From Zygosaccharomyces rouxii (Eukaryota; Ascomycota; Saccharomycetes; Saccharomycetales; Saccharomycetaceae): a stretch of DNA of 64,000 bases. A model generated the notes under the pieces. It had not been told where the DNA came from. It made no database searches and saw only the letters and a program-made list of their open reading frames with translations. The DNA is taken from assembly GCF_000026365.1 (NCBI RefSeq), contig NC_012992.1, forward strand, positions 744,001 through 808,000. The letters run 5' to 3'. The position numbers and the translations under genes were made by a program. This document shows positions 52,393-62,083 of this stretch, piece by piece (position 1 is the first letter of the stretch; each line of letters begins with the position of its first letter).

Positions 52393-53544
52393 TCAAAGCG
52401 ACAACTGAACGAATTTGAAGATCAAGATAGAACTTTGTTTGCCACTAAGCCATATGGTACGTTTACCTGTTGGGTAAGCGGTTCTTAGGTACCATGAAGG
52501 GACAGACTCTAATTCTAAACAACCATTCTCGTTAATCGTGAAAATTGCTGTCTTGTCATTCGCGTCACAAATTAGTCTTCCATGGAGTAATCGACAACTG
52601 CCCTTGTCAGAGGATAATTCGTAAAATCCGGCAACAAATTCTGTCAATTCAAAAATTGCAGATTGTCCTGTTAACCCACCATATTCCAGCGAACCGTCTC
52701 TGTTTAAAAACCCATTCTCTCGAGGTAGCATCATATTTTGACAATGTATATAACCAAAGAGTCTCGGTTCATTCTTCCGATTTACGGATGCTCCCTTTGG
52801 TAGAAAACGCAAGCCTCTTCTGTCACATGTCGGTGGATAAACAACTTTAACTGCATCAATTGGTCTAAAATTTTCCAATTCAAACGGACCTGTAAGTTTG
52901 TAGGAAAATCTAAATTCTTCTAAATCCTTTCTCCGCTTGCAAAGCACTTGAATTCTACGGTTATGGAAACCCTGGCTTATAATATTTTCGATGGTGCGCC
53001 TGCGAAAATGTGATTCTAAACTTGGCAATGCAAGGTTTCTCTGAAGTACCTGCATTAGATTCAACTTTTCGTACAAATCATAAGCCATTTTAAAATAATC
53101 GTAAACGTCCCTAGAAGAATTGGATCCGCCATGTTTGAGATATTCGCTTTCCCAGAAATATTCATCATTCCCATCTTTATCTTTCCAATACTTCTTCAAA
53201 TTGCCTAGTAGCTCCTCTCCGGTAATTTCTAGTGAATTATCATTGTTAAGCTCTGGTGATTGCAAAACTTTAGTGACGTCAACAAAGGCAGGAGCATGAA
53301 CCCGCATAGTTGATTCCCATAATCCATGAATAGTGAATGCATTTAGGGGTCCTAGAATATTAACCGGAGTTTCATTTTCAACGTCGATCTGAGGCAATTG
53401 ATAACGCCATATTAAACTTAGAGTAAACATCCTTTCAATCAAGGGTGGCTCTTCGATGTGTAGAGAACTCAAGTCCGGTTCTGCCCCCAACATGGGTAAT
53501 TGGTTCAGCTCGTAGAAAGTCCGAACGATATCTTTACCCAACAT
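52393..53544 (-). CDS. Leaderless RNase T2-like protein (Rny1 paralogue)
   Basis: 383 residues. CAS1 motif FTIHGLW (His73) and CAS2 motif WESEYLKHGG (Glu134, Lys137, His138) identify the RNase T2 fold. Of the five active-site residues known from RNase Rh, four are present and the CAS2 first His is Ser133. The C-terminal extension shared with yeast Rny1 is retained (RRGLRFLPKGA, GSCRLLHGRLICD). Two features are odd. There is no signal peptide (a stop codon precedes the first ATG by 10 codons). The N-lobe cysteines that form disulfides in secreted T2 enzymes, including the one after KHG, are absent, while C-terminal ones remain. A cytosolic location is inferred. S. cerevisiae has no gene at this site. 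I recall two Rny1 forms in K. lactis. Confidence 0.85.
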   Translation of the reverse strand: MLGKDIVRTFYELNQLPMLGAEPDLSSLHIEEPPLIERMFTLSLIWRYQLPQIDVENETPVNILGPLNAFTIHGLWESTMRVHAPAFVDVTKVLQSPELNNDNSLEITGEELLGNLKKYWKDKDGNDEYFWESEYLKHGGSNSSRDVYDYFKMAYDLYEKLNLMQVLQRNLALPSLESHFRRRTIENIISQGFHNRRIQVLCKRRKDLEEFRFSYKLTGPFELENFRPIDAVKVVYPPTCDRRGLRFLPKGASVNRKNEPRLFGYIHCQNMMLPRENGFLNRDGSLEYGGLTGQSAIFELTEFVAGFYELSSDKGSCRLLHGRLICDANDKTAIFTINENGCLELESVPSWYLRTAYPTGKRTIWLSGKQSSILIFKFVQLSL

Positions 53545-54039
53545 TCTTGGAGTTATGTGTAAAAGAGTCGGTCATTAGACTCAATTGTAAGTCTTCCTCT
53601 ATTCTCTCTCTTATTTTATACTTCTTTTTTTTTTTAGTCATGATCATCTATTATCGCTATAGTTGCCGTTATCGTTCAGAGCGGATAAATACATGGCGGC
53701 AATCAATTCAATTAAATACAGATGCAATGAACCCCCGTGACTCAAGAATCCTCAGATTTATCCCCGTCTCTTTCATAATATACAACGAGCTCTCAATAAA
53801 GAAATCGAATGGCTGGTCTTTTAGTCTTACTTGAGGTATAGCACCATTGCTCACCTCCATATGCACATCTCACATTCTCCCCAGCCTTATAGACAGGTTA
53901 TTCTTACCAATCATGGTAGGGTTTCGTGTCTCTCCGTTATTCATATTCCCATTTCAATTAAAAACCCTTTAAAAGTATATTTCAATTAAGGGTACTCTTA
54001 ATAGAATGAGTGCCTCAAATCCATGTTAAAAAATGCATC

Positions 54040-54070
<31 letters not shown>

Positions 54071-54904
54071 CAGCGCGCACCGAGAGCCGGAAAAAATGGG
54101 CGGCTGGCAGATCAGAAATGATCCAACCAGCAGCTTAATCAATTAGAAAATAATTGATCTTGTAAGAAAAAATGGAGATATTGACCAGCGGTAAACTGCA
54201 TCTTGTAGGTTAAAACCATGCCTATTTTTTGAATATACTTTAAAGTATTTCATGCTCTTGATGAATTTTTGATTCTTGAAATGTTATTTTTCTTGCTTCA
54301 GGTATGGTCTTCAAATGGATATAGAATTGAATATTAGCGTGGGGAACGAGGGGGTTATTAGACATCGAGATGGCTCAGGCACACATAGTCATCGTAAATG
54401 GCGGTGACTGTGGATTTAAGTTCGCGTGAGGCTGTAGGAATGCATATGCGCAGTAAAAGATCAATGGGATGGGAGGCAGAGGGATCGATCAATAATGATC
54501 CTTGATTCGTGTTTTCGCACTCGATCTTAGAATTCCTATTTTCTGTGAAGAATAAAAATTGCCCAAGCGGGTTATCAGATTTGGTAGTTGAGGCTATCTT
54601 GGCTATTCATCGATTAAAATATAGGATTGGATCAAAAGATGTCATTCTCTGCCGCCAATCCAATACACATTCATATTCGATCAACGCCAAATACGAAATG
54701 CGTTAGCGTTAACGTTATACCGTCAGCCACGAGTGGTGGTGGGATAGACTTATCTTACCCAAACTGGGCTCTTAAACCTCGAGGAGCTTAGCGGTTGGTC
54801 TGTTGGAATGAAATCATATTAAAGCAGATCAAATCTGATCCCATTCTCCAAGATTTGTCCTTGCTTTCTGCAATGGTAGTCAGATCAAGTACTAGATCAT
54901 TAAT
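53545..54904 (+). promoter_or_regulatory. HO upstream region with SCB-type element
   Basis: 1.36 kb. TTTCGTG (53922-53928) is a perfect SCB (CACGAAA) on the minus strand, 977 bp before the HO ATG. Weaker relatives lie near 54422 (TTCGCGTG) and 54507 (TTCGTGTTTTCGC). A 29-nt T run is at 54042-54070. SBF/SCB control fits late-G1 HO expression in S. cerevisiae. No gene found. Confidence 0.5.
54042..54070. repeat. 29-nt homopolymer T tract
   Basis: Uninterrupted T run in the HO upstream region. Confidence 0.95.
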
Positions 54905-56701
54905 ATGTTAGAAGAAGGAACAAAGCTCTTAATGGCCAATGGTCAGATCAAAGATGTTGGTAAACTGGATGTTGGTGAAATGGTAATGTGTGAAGATGGT
55001 AGTAGTGCAAAAGTCACTTCAGTCGCTAGGGATGTACAAACCACTTACCAAATTTTGCAAAAGACCAAGCATAGGGCCAATGAAGGTGAAGCTGCTGAAA
55101 AGGACCCTCTACGTCGAGAGATCCATCATAGATTGGGATTTCAATGTTCAGTGGCCCACGAACTGGCCTTAAGAACATCGATGAAACCAAGTGTAGAGAA
55201 CTGCTTCAAAAGAAACCACTTTAAAGTTTGTTGGAAGAACTTGGAAGATACTTTGACATTGGATGGTAGAATAATCAAGATCCCCAAGACACATCATAAG
55301 GATTTCCCCATGACACCCGAAGGTCAACTGGCCGCTAAGGGTTTTCTAGATGAAAAAGAGAATAGTACCGGTAGATTCGCGGAATACAATGTTCAGGTTA
55401 GAGATCTGGATATCTTGGAAGCTCAAGTTCGCGTAAACAGTTTTTTAAGGTTTAATCCATTGTTAGAAGGTAACGGAGTTCTCTCAGAATTCCTTACAGG
55501 TCAAAAGGGTCTTAATTCGCCCGCAGTCTTAACCATGGCATGGTTATTAGGATTATGGATAGGTGACGGTACGACAAAGGAACCTGAAATTAGTGTTGAT
55601 AGTCATGATACGGGTCTTATGGAAGGTCTTATCGAGCGCGGCAAAATTTGGGGACTTTATCCGGAGTATAAGGATGAACAAATTCCATTGAGAGCTAAAC
55701 ATGTTAAATTGTTTTATGGATCTGAATGTGATGGACATCGCAGAAATCGCCATTTGAGAAAGAATAATCCATTCTGGAATTGTGTGGTAAACTTAAAATT
55801 TAAGAGGGAATTAGATGGTGAAAAGCAAATTCCATCATTCATGTGGACTGAAGATTTGGAAGTCCGTGAAGCATTTCTAGCAGGACTTATTGATTCTGAT
55901 GGTTATGTTTCAAAGAGGAAAAATCCTTTAGACTCATTCAAAGTTTCCATACAAACAGTTTATCCATCGATCATGGGCGGCATAGTACACATCACTAGGT
56001 CGCTAGGTATGCCCGTTACTGTAACGACTAGATCCGCCAAGACTGCAACTATTGTTGGTAGGACAGTTAGTTGTCATTTCACTTATGATTGTCATTTAGC
56101 CGGTCGTACACCAATGCAAAAGGTTTTGTCTTACTGTCGTAGTGGACATAAAGTGAAAACGGAACCTGAATATGTGGAAAGAAGTCCCATTTATTTTGGA
56201 TTTAATGAAGAGAAAAGAGGTTCGAATAATGTCGTAGGTGTAACTACCAATTCTGATAAAAGAATTTTATTAGATAATAAAATCGTCATTCATGCATGCG
56301 GTGATCATTGTAAGGCGGAACAACCAAAATTAACTACAACTAGATGTTTAAAATACTGTATTGCTTGTCCCCGTAAAGGTGTCAGATATTTCTACAGAGA
56401 CTGGTCAGGTAGGCATCTGATATGTGGACGTTGTTACGGGCGCTATAAGTTTAGCGGGTACAGATGTCTTCATTGTCAATACGTTCCCGAATCTCGTGAA
56501 ATTAAAAGAGCCAAACTAAGAGGTGAAGAATTGGGTACTTCGCCTGACGGTACCACAGTTAGCGGGCTAATATGTGGTAAATGTAATGGAATTTTAAAAT
56601 TTGATGAAATAAGAGGACCAAGAAAGGTTACAACGACTACGGATATATCATCAGATATTCCAGCGTCAAATATACTATCAGACATTTCTGTAACTGTATA
56701 A
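54905..56701 (+). CDS. HO: HO mating-type switching endonuclease
   Basis: Site-specific endonuclease that cuts MAT to start mating-type switching; a domesticated VMA1-intein-type LAGLIDADG protein. 598 residues (S. cerevisiae 586), uninterrupted. The Hint-derived N-terminus is about 1-215. LAGLIDADG motif 1 (WLLGLWIGDG, about 219-228) and motif 2 (FLAGLIDSDGYV, about 322-333) both keep the catalytic Asp. The C-terminal Cys-rich zinc-finger region (C-x2-C pairs, YCIACPRKG, ICGRCYGRYKFSGYRCLHC) is complete. Adjacent to SSB1 as in YDL227C-YDL229W. Presence suggests homothallism, which the sequence alone cannot prove. Confidence 0.97.
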   Translation: MLEEGTKLLMANGQIKDVGKLDVGEMVMCEDGSSAKVTSVARDVQTTYQILQKTKHRANEGEAAEKDPLRREIHHRLGFQCSVAHELALRTSMKPSVENCFKRNHFKVCWKNLEDTLTLDGRIIKIPKTHHKDFPMTPEGQLAAKGFLDEKENSTGRFAEYNVQVRDLDILEAQVRVNSFLRFNPLLEGNGVLSEFLTGQKGLNSPAVLTMAWLLGLWIGDGTTKEPEISVDSHDTGLMEGLIERGKIWGLYPEYKDEQIPLRAKHVKLFYGSECDGHRRNRHLRKNNPFWNCVVNLKFKRELDGEKQIPSFMWTEDLEVREAFLAGLIDSDGYVSKRKNPLDSFKVSIQTVYPSIMGGIVHITRSLGMPVTVTTRSAKTATIVGRTVSCHFTYDCHLAGRTPMQKVLSYCRSGHKVKTEPEYVERSPIYFGFNEEKRGSNNVVGVTTNSDKRILLDNKIVIHACGDHCKAEQPKLTTTRCLKYCIACPRKGVRYFYRDWSGRHLICGRCYGRYKFSGYRCLHCQYVPESREIKRAKLRGEELGTSPDGTTVSGLICGKCNGILKFDEIRGPRKVTTTTDISSDIPASNILSDISVTV

Positions 56702-56872
56702 TAATAACGACTTGAAATTTTTTTATGCGTTCTTTTGTATGATGAAACAATTATCAATGATTCAAAATAGGTTTTATGGGAAAAATATAAGGCGAGATAT
56801 ACAACAGAACATTATACTAAGATACACAGTTAAGACTTATTTTCGTTTTATTAATTACCTCAACAAAACACC

Positions 56873-58714
56873 TTAGCGAGAAGACATAGCCTTGGTGACA
56901 ACTCTCTTCAAACCAACTTCAGCCTTTCTCAAATCATCAGTGGAAGCATCTTGGATTTCCAAAGAGGCCAAAGCGTCAGATAAGGCAGATTCGATCTTGG
57001 TCTTGGAACCTCTCTTCAATTTAGAAGACAAGACTGGGTCAGTAACTTGTTGTTCAATGGAAGCAACGTAAGATTCCAATCTTTGTCTAGCTTCGTGCTT
57101 CTTAGCGAAAGCTTCGTCAGCAGCCTTGAATTCTTCAGCTTGGTTGACCATCTTTTCAATTTCATCAGAGGACAATCTACCGACAGCGTTAGAGATAGTG
57201 ATGTTAGCGGACTTACCGGTAGATTTTTCAACAGCAGTGACCTTCAAGATACCGTTAGCATCAACTTCGAAGATAGCTTCCAAGACTGGTTCACCAGCTT
57301 GCATTGGTGGGATGTTCTTCAAGTCGAATTCACCCAACAAAGTGTTTTCCTTACAGTTAACACGTTCACCTTGGTAAACTGGGAATTGAACAGTGCTTTG
57401 GTGGTCAGCAACAGTGGTGAAAGTTCTTCTCTTGATGGTTGGAACGGTAGTGTTTCTTGGAACGACAATACCGAAGATGTCACCTTGCATACCGACACCC
57501 AAAGACAATGGAGCAACATCCAACAACAATAGATCCTTGGTGTCTTCAGAAGTGGATTGACCAGTCAAGATAGCACCTTGGACAGCAGCACCGTAGGCAA
57601 CAGCTTCATCTGGGTTGATGGATTTTTCCAATTGCTTACCTTCGAAGAAATCGGACAACATCTTTTGAACCTTTGGAATTCTGGTGGAACCACCGACAAG
57701 GACAACTTCGTCGATTTCAGTCTTTGGAACCTTAGCATCCTTTAGAACTTGTTCAACAGGTTCCAAAGTGGACTTGAATAGAGAAGAGTTCAAATCTTCG
57801 AATCTAGCTCTGGTGATAGAGGTTTCGAAATCGTCACCGTTGTAAAGGGAGTCGACTTCGATGGTAGTTTGAGTAACAGAGGACAAAGTTCTCTTTGCTC
57901 TTTCACAAGCAGTTCTCAATCTTCTTAGAGCTCTAGCGTCACCGGAGATGTCGTTACCGGTCTTCTTCTTGAACTCATTCTTGAAGTGTTCAAGCATGTT
58001 AGTGTCGAAATCTTGACCACCCAAGTGAGTGTTACCAGAAGTGGACTTAACGGTGTAAACACCACCAGCGATGTGTAGCAAGGAAACATCGAAAGTACCA
58101 CCACCCAAATCGAAGATCAAGACGTGTCTCTCCTTTTCGGATTTACCAGCACCCAAACCGTAAGCAATAGCAGCGGCAGTAGGTTCGTTGATGATACGTA
58201 GAACGTTCAAACCAGAGATAGAACCAGCGTCCTTGGTAGCTTGTCTTTGAGCGTCGTTGAAGTAAGCTGGAACAGTGATAACAGCCTTTTCAACCTTTTG
58301 GCCAATCTTAGCTTCAGCAATTTCCTTCATCTTGGTCAAGACCATAGAGGAAATTTCTTGAGGAGAGAAAGTCTTGGTTTCACCCAAGTATTGAACTTCG
58401 ACGACTGGGTTACCTTCGACGTCGATAAGCTTGAAAGGCCAAGTCTTTCTGTCCTTTTGAACAGACTCGTCGTCGAATCTTCTACCGATCAAACGCTTAG
58501 CATCGAAAACGGTGTTCTCTGGGTTCAAAGCAGCTTGGTTCTTGGCAGCATCACCGATCAATCTCTCTTCTGGAGTGAAAGCAACGAAAGATGGAGTAAC
58601 TCTGTTACCTTGCTCGTTGGCAATAATTTCCACAGAGGATTCGTATGTAGCAACACAGGAGTAAGTAGTACCCAAGTCGATACCGATAGCACCTTGGAAA
58701 ACACCTTCAGCCAT
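56873..58714 (-). CDS. SSB1: Ribosome-associated Hsp70 Ssb
   Basis: Cytosolic Hsp70 that binds nascent chains at the ribosome exit with RAC. 613 residues from the ATG at 58714, identical in length to Ssb1/Ssb2; codons further upstream start with TTG and are not coding. ATPase motifs are [21 protein letters not shown] and the adenosine loop [10 protein letters not shown]. The substrate-binding domain starts near residue 390. The C-terminus lacks EEVD and ends KAMSSR. Highly biased codons (GGT, TTG, AAG) indicate strong expression. Ancestor of SSB1 (YDL229W) and SSB2. Confidence 0.98.
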   Translation of the reverse strand: MAEGVFQGAIGIDLGTTYSCVATYESSVEIIANEQGNRVTPSFVAFTPEERLIGDAAKNQAALNPENTVFDAKRLIGRRFDDESVQKDRKTWPFKLIDVEGNPVVEVQYLGETKTFSPQEISSMVLTKMKEIAEAKIGQKVEKAVITVPAYFNDAQRQATKDAGSISGLNVLRIINEPTAAAIAYGLGAGKSEKERHVLIFDLGGGTFDVSLLHIAGGVYTVKSTSGNTHLGGQDFDTNMLEHFKNEFKKKTGNDISGDARALRRLRTACERAKRTLSSVTQTTIEVDSLYNGDDFETSITRARFEDLNSSLFKSTLEPVEQVLKDAKVPKTEIDEVVLVGGSTRIPKVQKMLSDFFEGKQLEKSINPDEAVAYGAAVQGAILTGQSTSEDTKDLLLLDVAPLSLGVGMQGDIFGIVVPRNTTVPTIKRRTFTTVADHQSTVQFPVYQGERVNCKENTLLGEFDLKNIPPMQAGEPVLEAIFEVDANGILKVTAVEKSTGKSANITISNAVGRLSSDEIEKMVNQAEEFKAADEAFAKKHEARQRLESYVASIEQQVTDPVLSSKLKRGSKTKIESALSDALASLEIQDASTDDLRKAEVGLKRVVTKAMSSR

Positions 58715-59366
58715 TTTTAGATTGTGGTAATTTGACGGACTTGTCTGGGAGAAAGTAATAACTAAAGGCAAGAAGAAGTTTTAATTTTAAAGTAAACCTT
58801 GCAAAAAGTGGAAAGAGAGTTTTATATGTTCACGATGAGTTGGAAATGCGTTGATGAGGGCATCTTGAAAATTTTTCACGTTTCTTTTGCAAAGCGAAAA
58901 AAAAATTGAGAAAAAATTGTGTAGTAAACATTGCAAAATGTGACTGCCGGTTCGAATCTCGTTGGGAGTTCTGAGTCTTCGACCTTGCGGAGACAGGCAG
59001 TATTGTAGAAAAATTGAAATAGCTTTATTTTATTGAATGAAATGGCTGAAACTACCGCAGAGATTAAATGCTAAAAAATTGGTTTCAATTGACCTGGAAT
59101 CGTTTGCGGATTTCAAATTAACGAACCTTTTTTTCCTTCTCAACAAACTGTGTATAGGTGTAACATGATTTCTTCGTGCTATGATGTGTTAGCAAGTCTA
59201 TATCTAGGTCTTGCTTGGCCTTGGTCTAATTGGATTGATATCAAAATCACAAAGAACTCTTGAAATCAGGGAGTCGTATTTCATTGTATGTGATTGCAGG
59301 ACTTCATGTCCGTGGAGCACCAGCTGTAATTCTGAACAATGCTGAGCTGTCAATACTTTTCAATTG
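58715..59366. promoter_or_regulatory. SSB1 promoter / MER1 3' region
   Basis: 652 bp. A tRNA B-box-like GGTTCGAATC near 58949 has no matching stem or A box, so no tRNA is called. Otherwise AT-rich with no gene. Confidence 0.4.
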
Positions 59367-60182
59367 TTATAATAACATCCTTTTTGGCCCCAATTTGTAC
59401 AACTGTAGGTTTGCTTCGATGTAGGCAAATGCTAGTGCAACTTGGTACCAGTCACCTGTGATGGAAATCGATTGAATAACGATATCCGGATGATTCAGCT
59501 CCTTTGCAGTGAGTCTTTTGCTTATTGGTAGTATCTTGATAGTAGCCATAGACTCCTGTCTAATCATTTCGATACGGGCTCCATTCTTACCGATCAAATA
59601 AGTGACTTGATCTTTGTTCAATGACAGTTCCTCATTGAAGATACGACTCTTGATAACTGAAAGTTCTGATTGTCTCCAGGGTAAATTTACACTTACAGGT
59701 GGTGTCAAACATCTTGGTAGTTGTGGTTCCGAGGTTTGTTCGAACTGTTTGAGGTTTGTCCCAACATCCGCTAACAGTGTTTCAATCGAATCACTCAGGA
59801 TCGTCACATAAAGCCTGTCTCTGGAGATGGAGAACGTCGATAAAATGGTCAATTCCTCTTCAAACACTGGTTTTCCAGTCCTTATCGTAATCCATCCTTT
59901 GTTCCAAACTTTCTTAAATGATACTCCGTCAAATAAACATGTCAAACTTGCAGAATTATCTCCGTTTTTTGAAATTGACACCATCGTTAAAATTTCTGAA
60001 ATTCTGTGGGCTTCTTTCCAACCCATAACAACGGTTATCCTCTTCTCTTTGTACTTCTCTTTGGTTTCACTTTTGGACACTTTCAACGCCGGCTCATTGC
60101 TAAGCGGCTCCTTCAGGGATAGTGAGTTTCGTTCGAGCTCTTGAAGCTCTATTCGTCGCTTTACCATTGATTTTAACTGCAT
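59367..60182 (-). CDS. MER1: Meiosis-specific splicing activator Mer1
   Basis: KH-domain RNA-binding protein that promotes splicing of a small set of meiotic introns through the U1 snRNP. 271 residues (S. cerevisiae 270). The C-terminal KH domain (about 175-260) has GxxG loop LIGKNGARI (about 193-201) followed by a TIKILP strand. The N-terminal half is basic and divergent. A perfect URS1 (TAGCCGCCGA on the coding strand, 60268-60259) sits 77 bp upstream. Matches YNL210W; its presence implies regulated meiotic introns elsewhere in this genome. Confidence 0.93.
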   Translation of the reverse strand: MQLKSMVKRRIELQELERNSLSLKEPLSNEPALKVSKSETKEKYKEKRITVVMGWKEAHRISEILTMVSISKNGDNSASLTCLFDGVSFKKVWNKGWITIRTGKPVFEEELTILSTFSISRDRLYVTILSDSIETLLADVGTNLKQFEQTSEPQLPRCLTPPVSVNLPWRQSELSVIKSRIFNEELSLNKDQVTYLIGKNGARIEMIRQESMATIKILPISKRLTAKELNHPDIVIQSISITGDWYQVALAFAYIEANLQLYKLGPKRMLL

Positions 60183-60258
60183 TAGGGTTTTTATACGTTA
60201 TGTATTACTTTATTTTACTTCTATGTTGTTTAACGCCTCTTTTATACATCTTCAGATC

Positions 60259-60268
60259 TCGGCGGCTA
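60259..60268 (-). promoter_or_regulatory. URS1 element of MER1
   Basis: Exact 10-mer TAGCCGCCGA on the MER1 strand; binding site of Ume6, the early-meiotic regulator. Confidence 0.8.
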
Positions 60269-60347
60269 AGCAGGCTTCCCCTAACTCTCCGCAGCTCGAC
60301 ATATGAAAAGGGAGACGCGTTTCAAATAGTAGCAAGCATTTTACGTA

Positions 60348-61373
60348 TCACTTTTGAGAGTGAGAGCCACGCATAGCATACAGATAGTTTGCTGCATGGT
60401 ATATGAATAGGTATTGATCTATCATCTGTACCATTTTCAACCTTTGAGAACGAAGTTGAAGAACGATTTGTTCTATCAAGTCGTGATCATAGTGCTTAAT
60501 TGGATTCATAGTGGGATTATCGGAGGATATGCCTATTTTGAAGTCGGCGGTATCATTTATTAGGTGATCTAGGGCGATGAAGGTACCACTTCTACCAACA
60601 CCTGCCGAGCAGTGAACTATAATTGGGTTCTCCTTATGGTTGAGACTATTAGAATGCCTGCAAAGCTGCATGATGGGAACTACTTGATCAGGTTTACTCA
60701 TATCCCTCCAGAGATCAAAATAGAAGTGGTGAACGGTTTTAACGGGACCGTTGCCAAACAAGGGTTTTAAAGTTAGAGTGGTTAAAGTGTAACAGTTATC
60801 AATTTTTGAACTCTCTTTGAACTCTACACAAATATCACAAGGAAATTCACTGATATCATTAGTACCTTTAATTGTTTGTACTTTAGGTGCTACCTTTATC
60901 CTATCGCCGTTAGATGTACCTCTTGGCCAATAAGGAAAGCATTTAGGTCTTCCATGTTCTTCCAGTGGAGTAACCATTACAATGACGATGTCCGGATGAG
61001 GGCATTCGTAATAACACATTTGCCAAAACTGGGCCCATGTATTCTCTGTGGGACCTTGGGTGGCAATGTATTTACCTGAGTTAAGACTCTGACCTGGTAC
61101 TTCTGCCTTAACATAAGAGGCATTGATATAGTCGTTGCCCTGTACAACGTTAAGTTTTACTCTATTCTTCTCATAGGGCATTATGTTCACATAACGATTT
61201 CTATAATCGTTTTTGGGTAAAACGCTAACACCAAGAGACCATCTTGAGTGGTTGGTATCCAGGGTGGCATCCCTCAATCGTTCATCTTCTTGGTGTTGGA
61301 TGAATCTAAATTTCTCTACTAGCTCCTTGTCAGGTTGATGCAAGTACCAAGGTGATTGACTCATTTGTGTCAT
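60348..61373 (-). CDS. PTP1: Protein tyrosine phosphatase Ptp1
   Basis: Cytosolic classical PTP; in S. cerevisiae it dephosphorylates Fpr3 and represses filamentous growth. 341 residues (S. cerevisiae 335). Phosphotyrosine loop NDYINASYVK (about 90-100), the WPD-like region, and signature HCSAGVGRSGTF (about 252, catalytic Cys and Arg) are intact, followed by the Q-loop region. A second ATG at codon 4 (MSQSPWYL) may be the true start by comparison with the family. Matches YDL230W. Confidence 0.96.
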   Translation of the reverse strand: MTQMSQSPWYLHQPDKELVEKFRFIQHQEDERLRDATLDTNHSRWSLGVSVLPKNDYRNRYVNIMPYEKNRVKLNVVQGNDYINASYVKAEVPGQSLNSGKYIATQGPTENTWAQFWQMCYYECPHPDIVIVMVTPLEEHGRPKCFPYWPRGTSNGDRIKVAPKVQTIKGTNDISEFPCDICVEFKESSKIDNCYTLTTLTLKPLFGNGPVKTVHHFYFDLWRDMSKPDQVVPIMQLCRHSNSLNHKENPIIVHCSAGVGRSGTFIALDHLINDTADFKIGISSDNPTMNPIKHYDHDLIEQIVLQLRSQRLKMVQMIDQYLFIYHAANYLYAMRGSHSQK

Positions 61374-62083
61374 ATGTGCAGGGTTTGTGGTACAATAAAC
61401 TTGATTAAAAAGGAACTACCAATGTGCACTACTAATGTTGGAAGCTACTTTTTGGCTTTGGAAATCCCCTATGGATATGGACACCACTAAAGGTATTCAA
61501 ATGGCATGCATATGGTGCTGGGACTGATTCTGCCGGACATCATTCGCCCTTAGTAAATTGCCTTCCGGGGAATGTCAAAATTTTTGAAGGTGAGGTCAGT
61601 CAGTTGACTGAAGGAGACCCAATACGGCATGACATTGGCAAACCACAATAATAATAATGACAATAACAACAAACAATAATATGAATTAGGATAATAAACG
61701 ACGTGCTGATGTTTCTTCTTTTCAGTTTATCTACTGTGAGGGTAACAAAAGAGCGGACAACGTGAGATTCTTCCTCATCCCACTAATTCGCAGATGATTA
61801 TACGATTCTCACGTATTCCGAAGGCAGACATTGTGAAGACAGGTCTTCGTACAAGTCCGATAATTTGATTAGCTCGCAATTGTTCGTAAAAGAGTCAAGA
61901 TTTATTTTCGCAAAAATAAGTGCACTACAGTTTAACATCAAGTGGTAGAAGGACTAATTCACTAAACTTTCGGAGCCTGTAAAGTGTTCCTTTTTATATC
62001 TTTACCCCATTTACACCCATTGTATCATTAACCAGTGGAAACAACGGCACTGCTGGGTGTGATAGTAGAAGGCGACGTGACTA
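61374..62083. promoter_or_regulatory. Divergent PTP1/BRE4 region
   Basis: 710 bp with an inverted repeat (ACGTGAGA at about 61758 and TCTCACGT at about 61813) and a CAATAATAATAATGACAATAACAA stretch, here given only as a CAA/TAA-rich zone near 61645-61685. No gene. Confidence 0.4.

Noticed and set aside
58715..58771. 19-residue N-terminal extension of SSB1
   Set aside because: It starts at TTG; the ATG at 58714 gives the exact Ssb length.
58940..58970. B-box-like GGTTCGAATC upstream of SSB1
   Set aside because: The flanking bases do not form a T stem and there is no A box.
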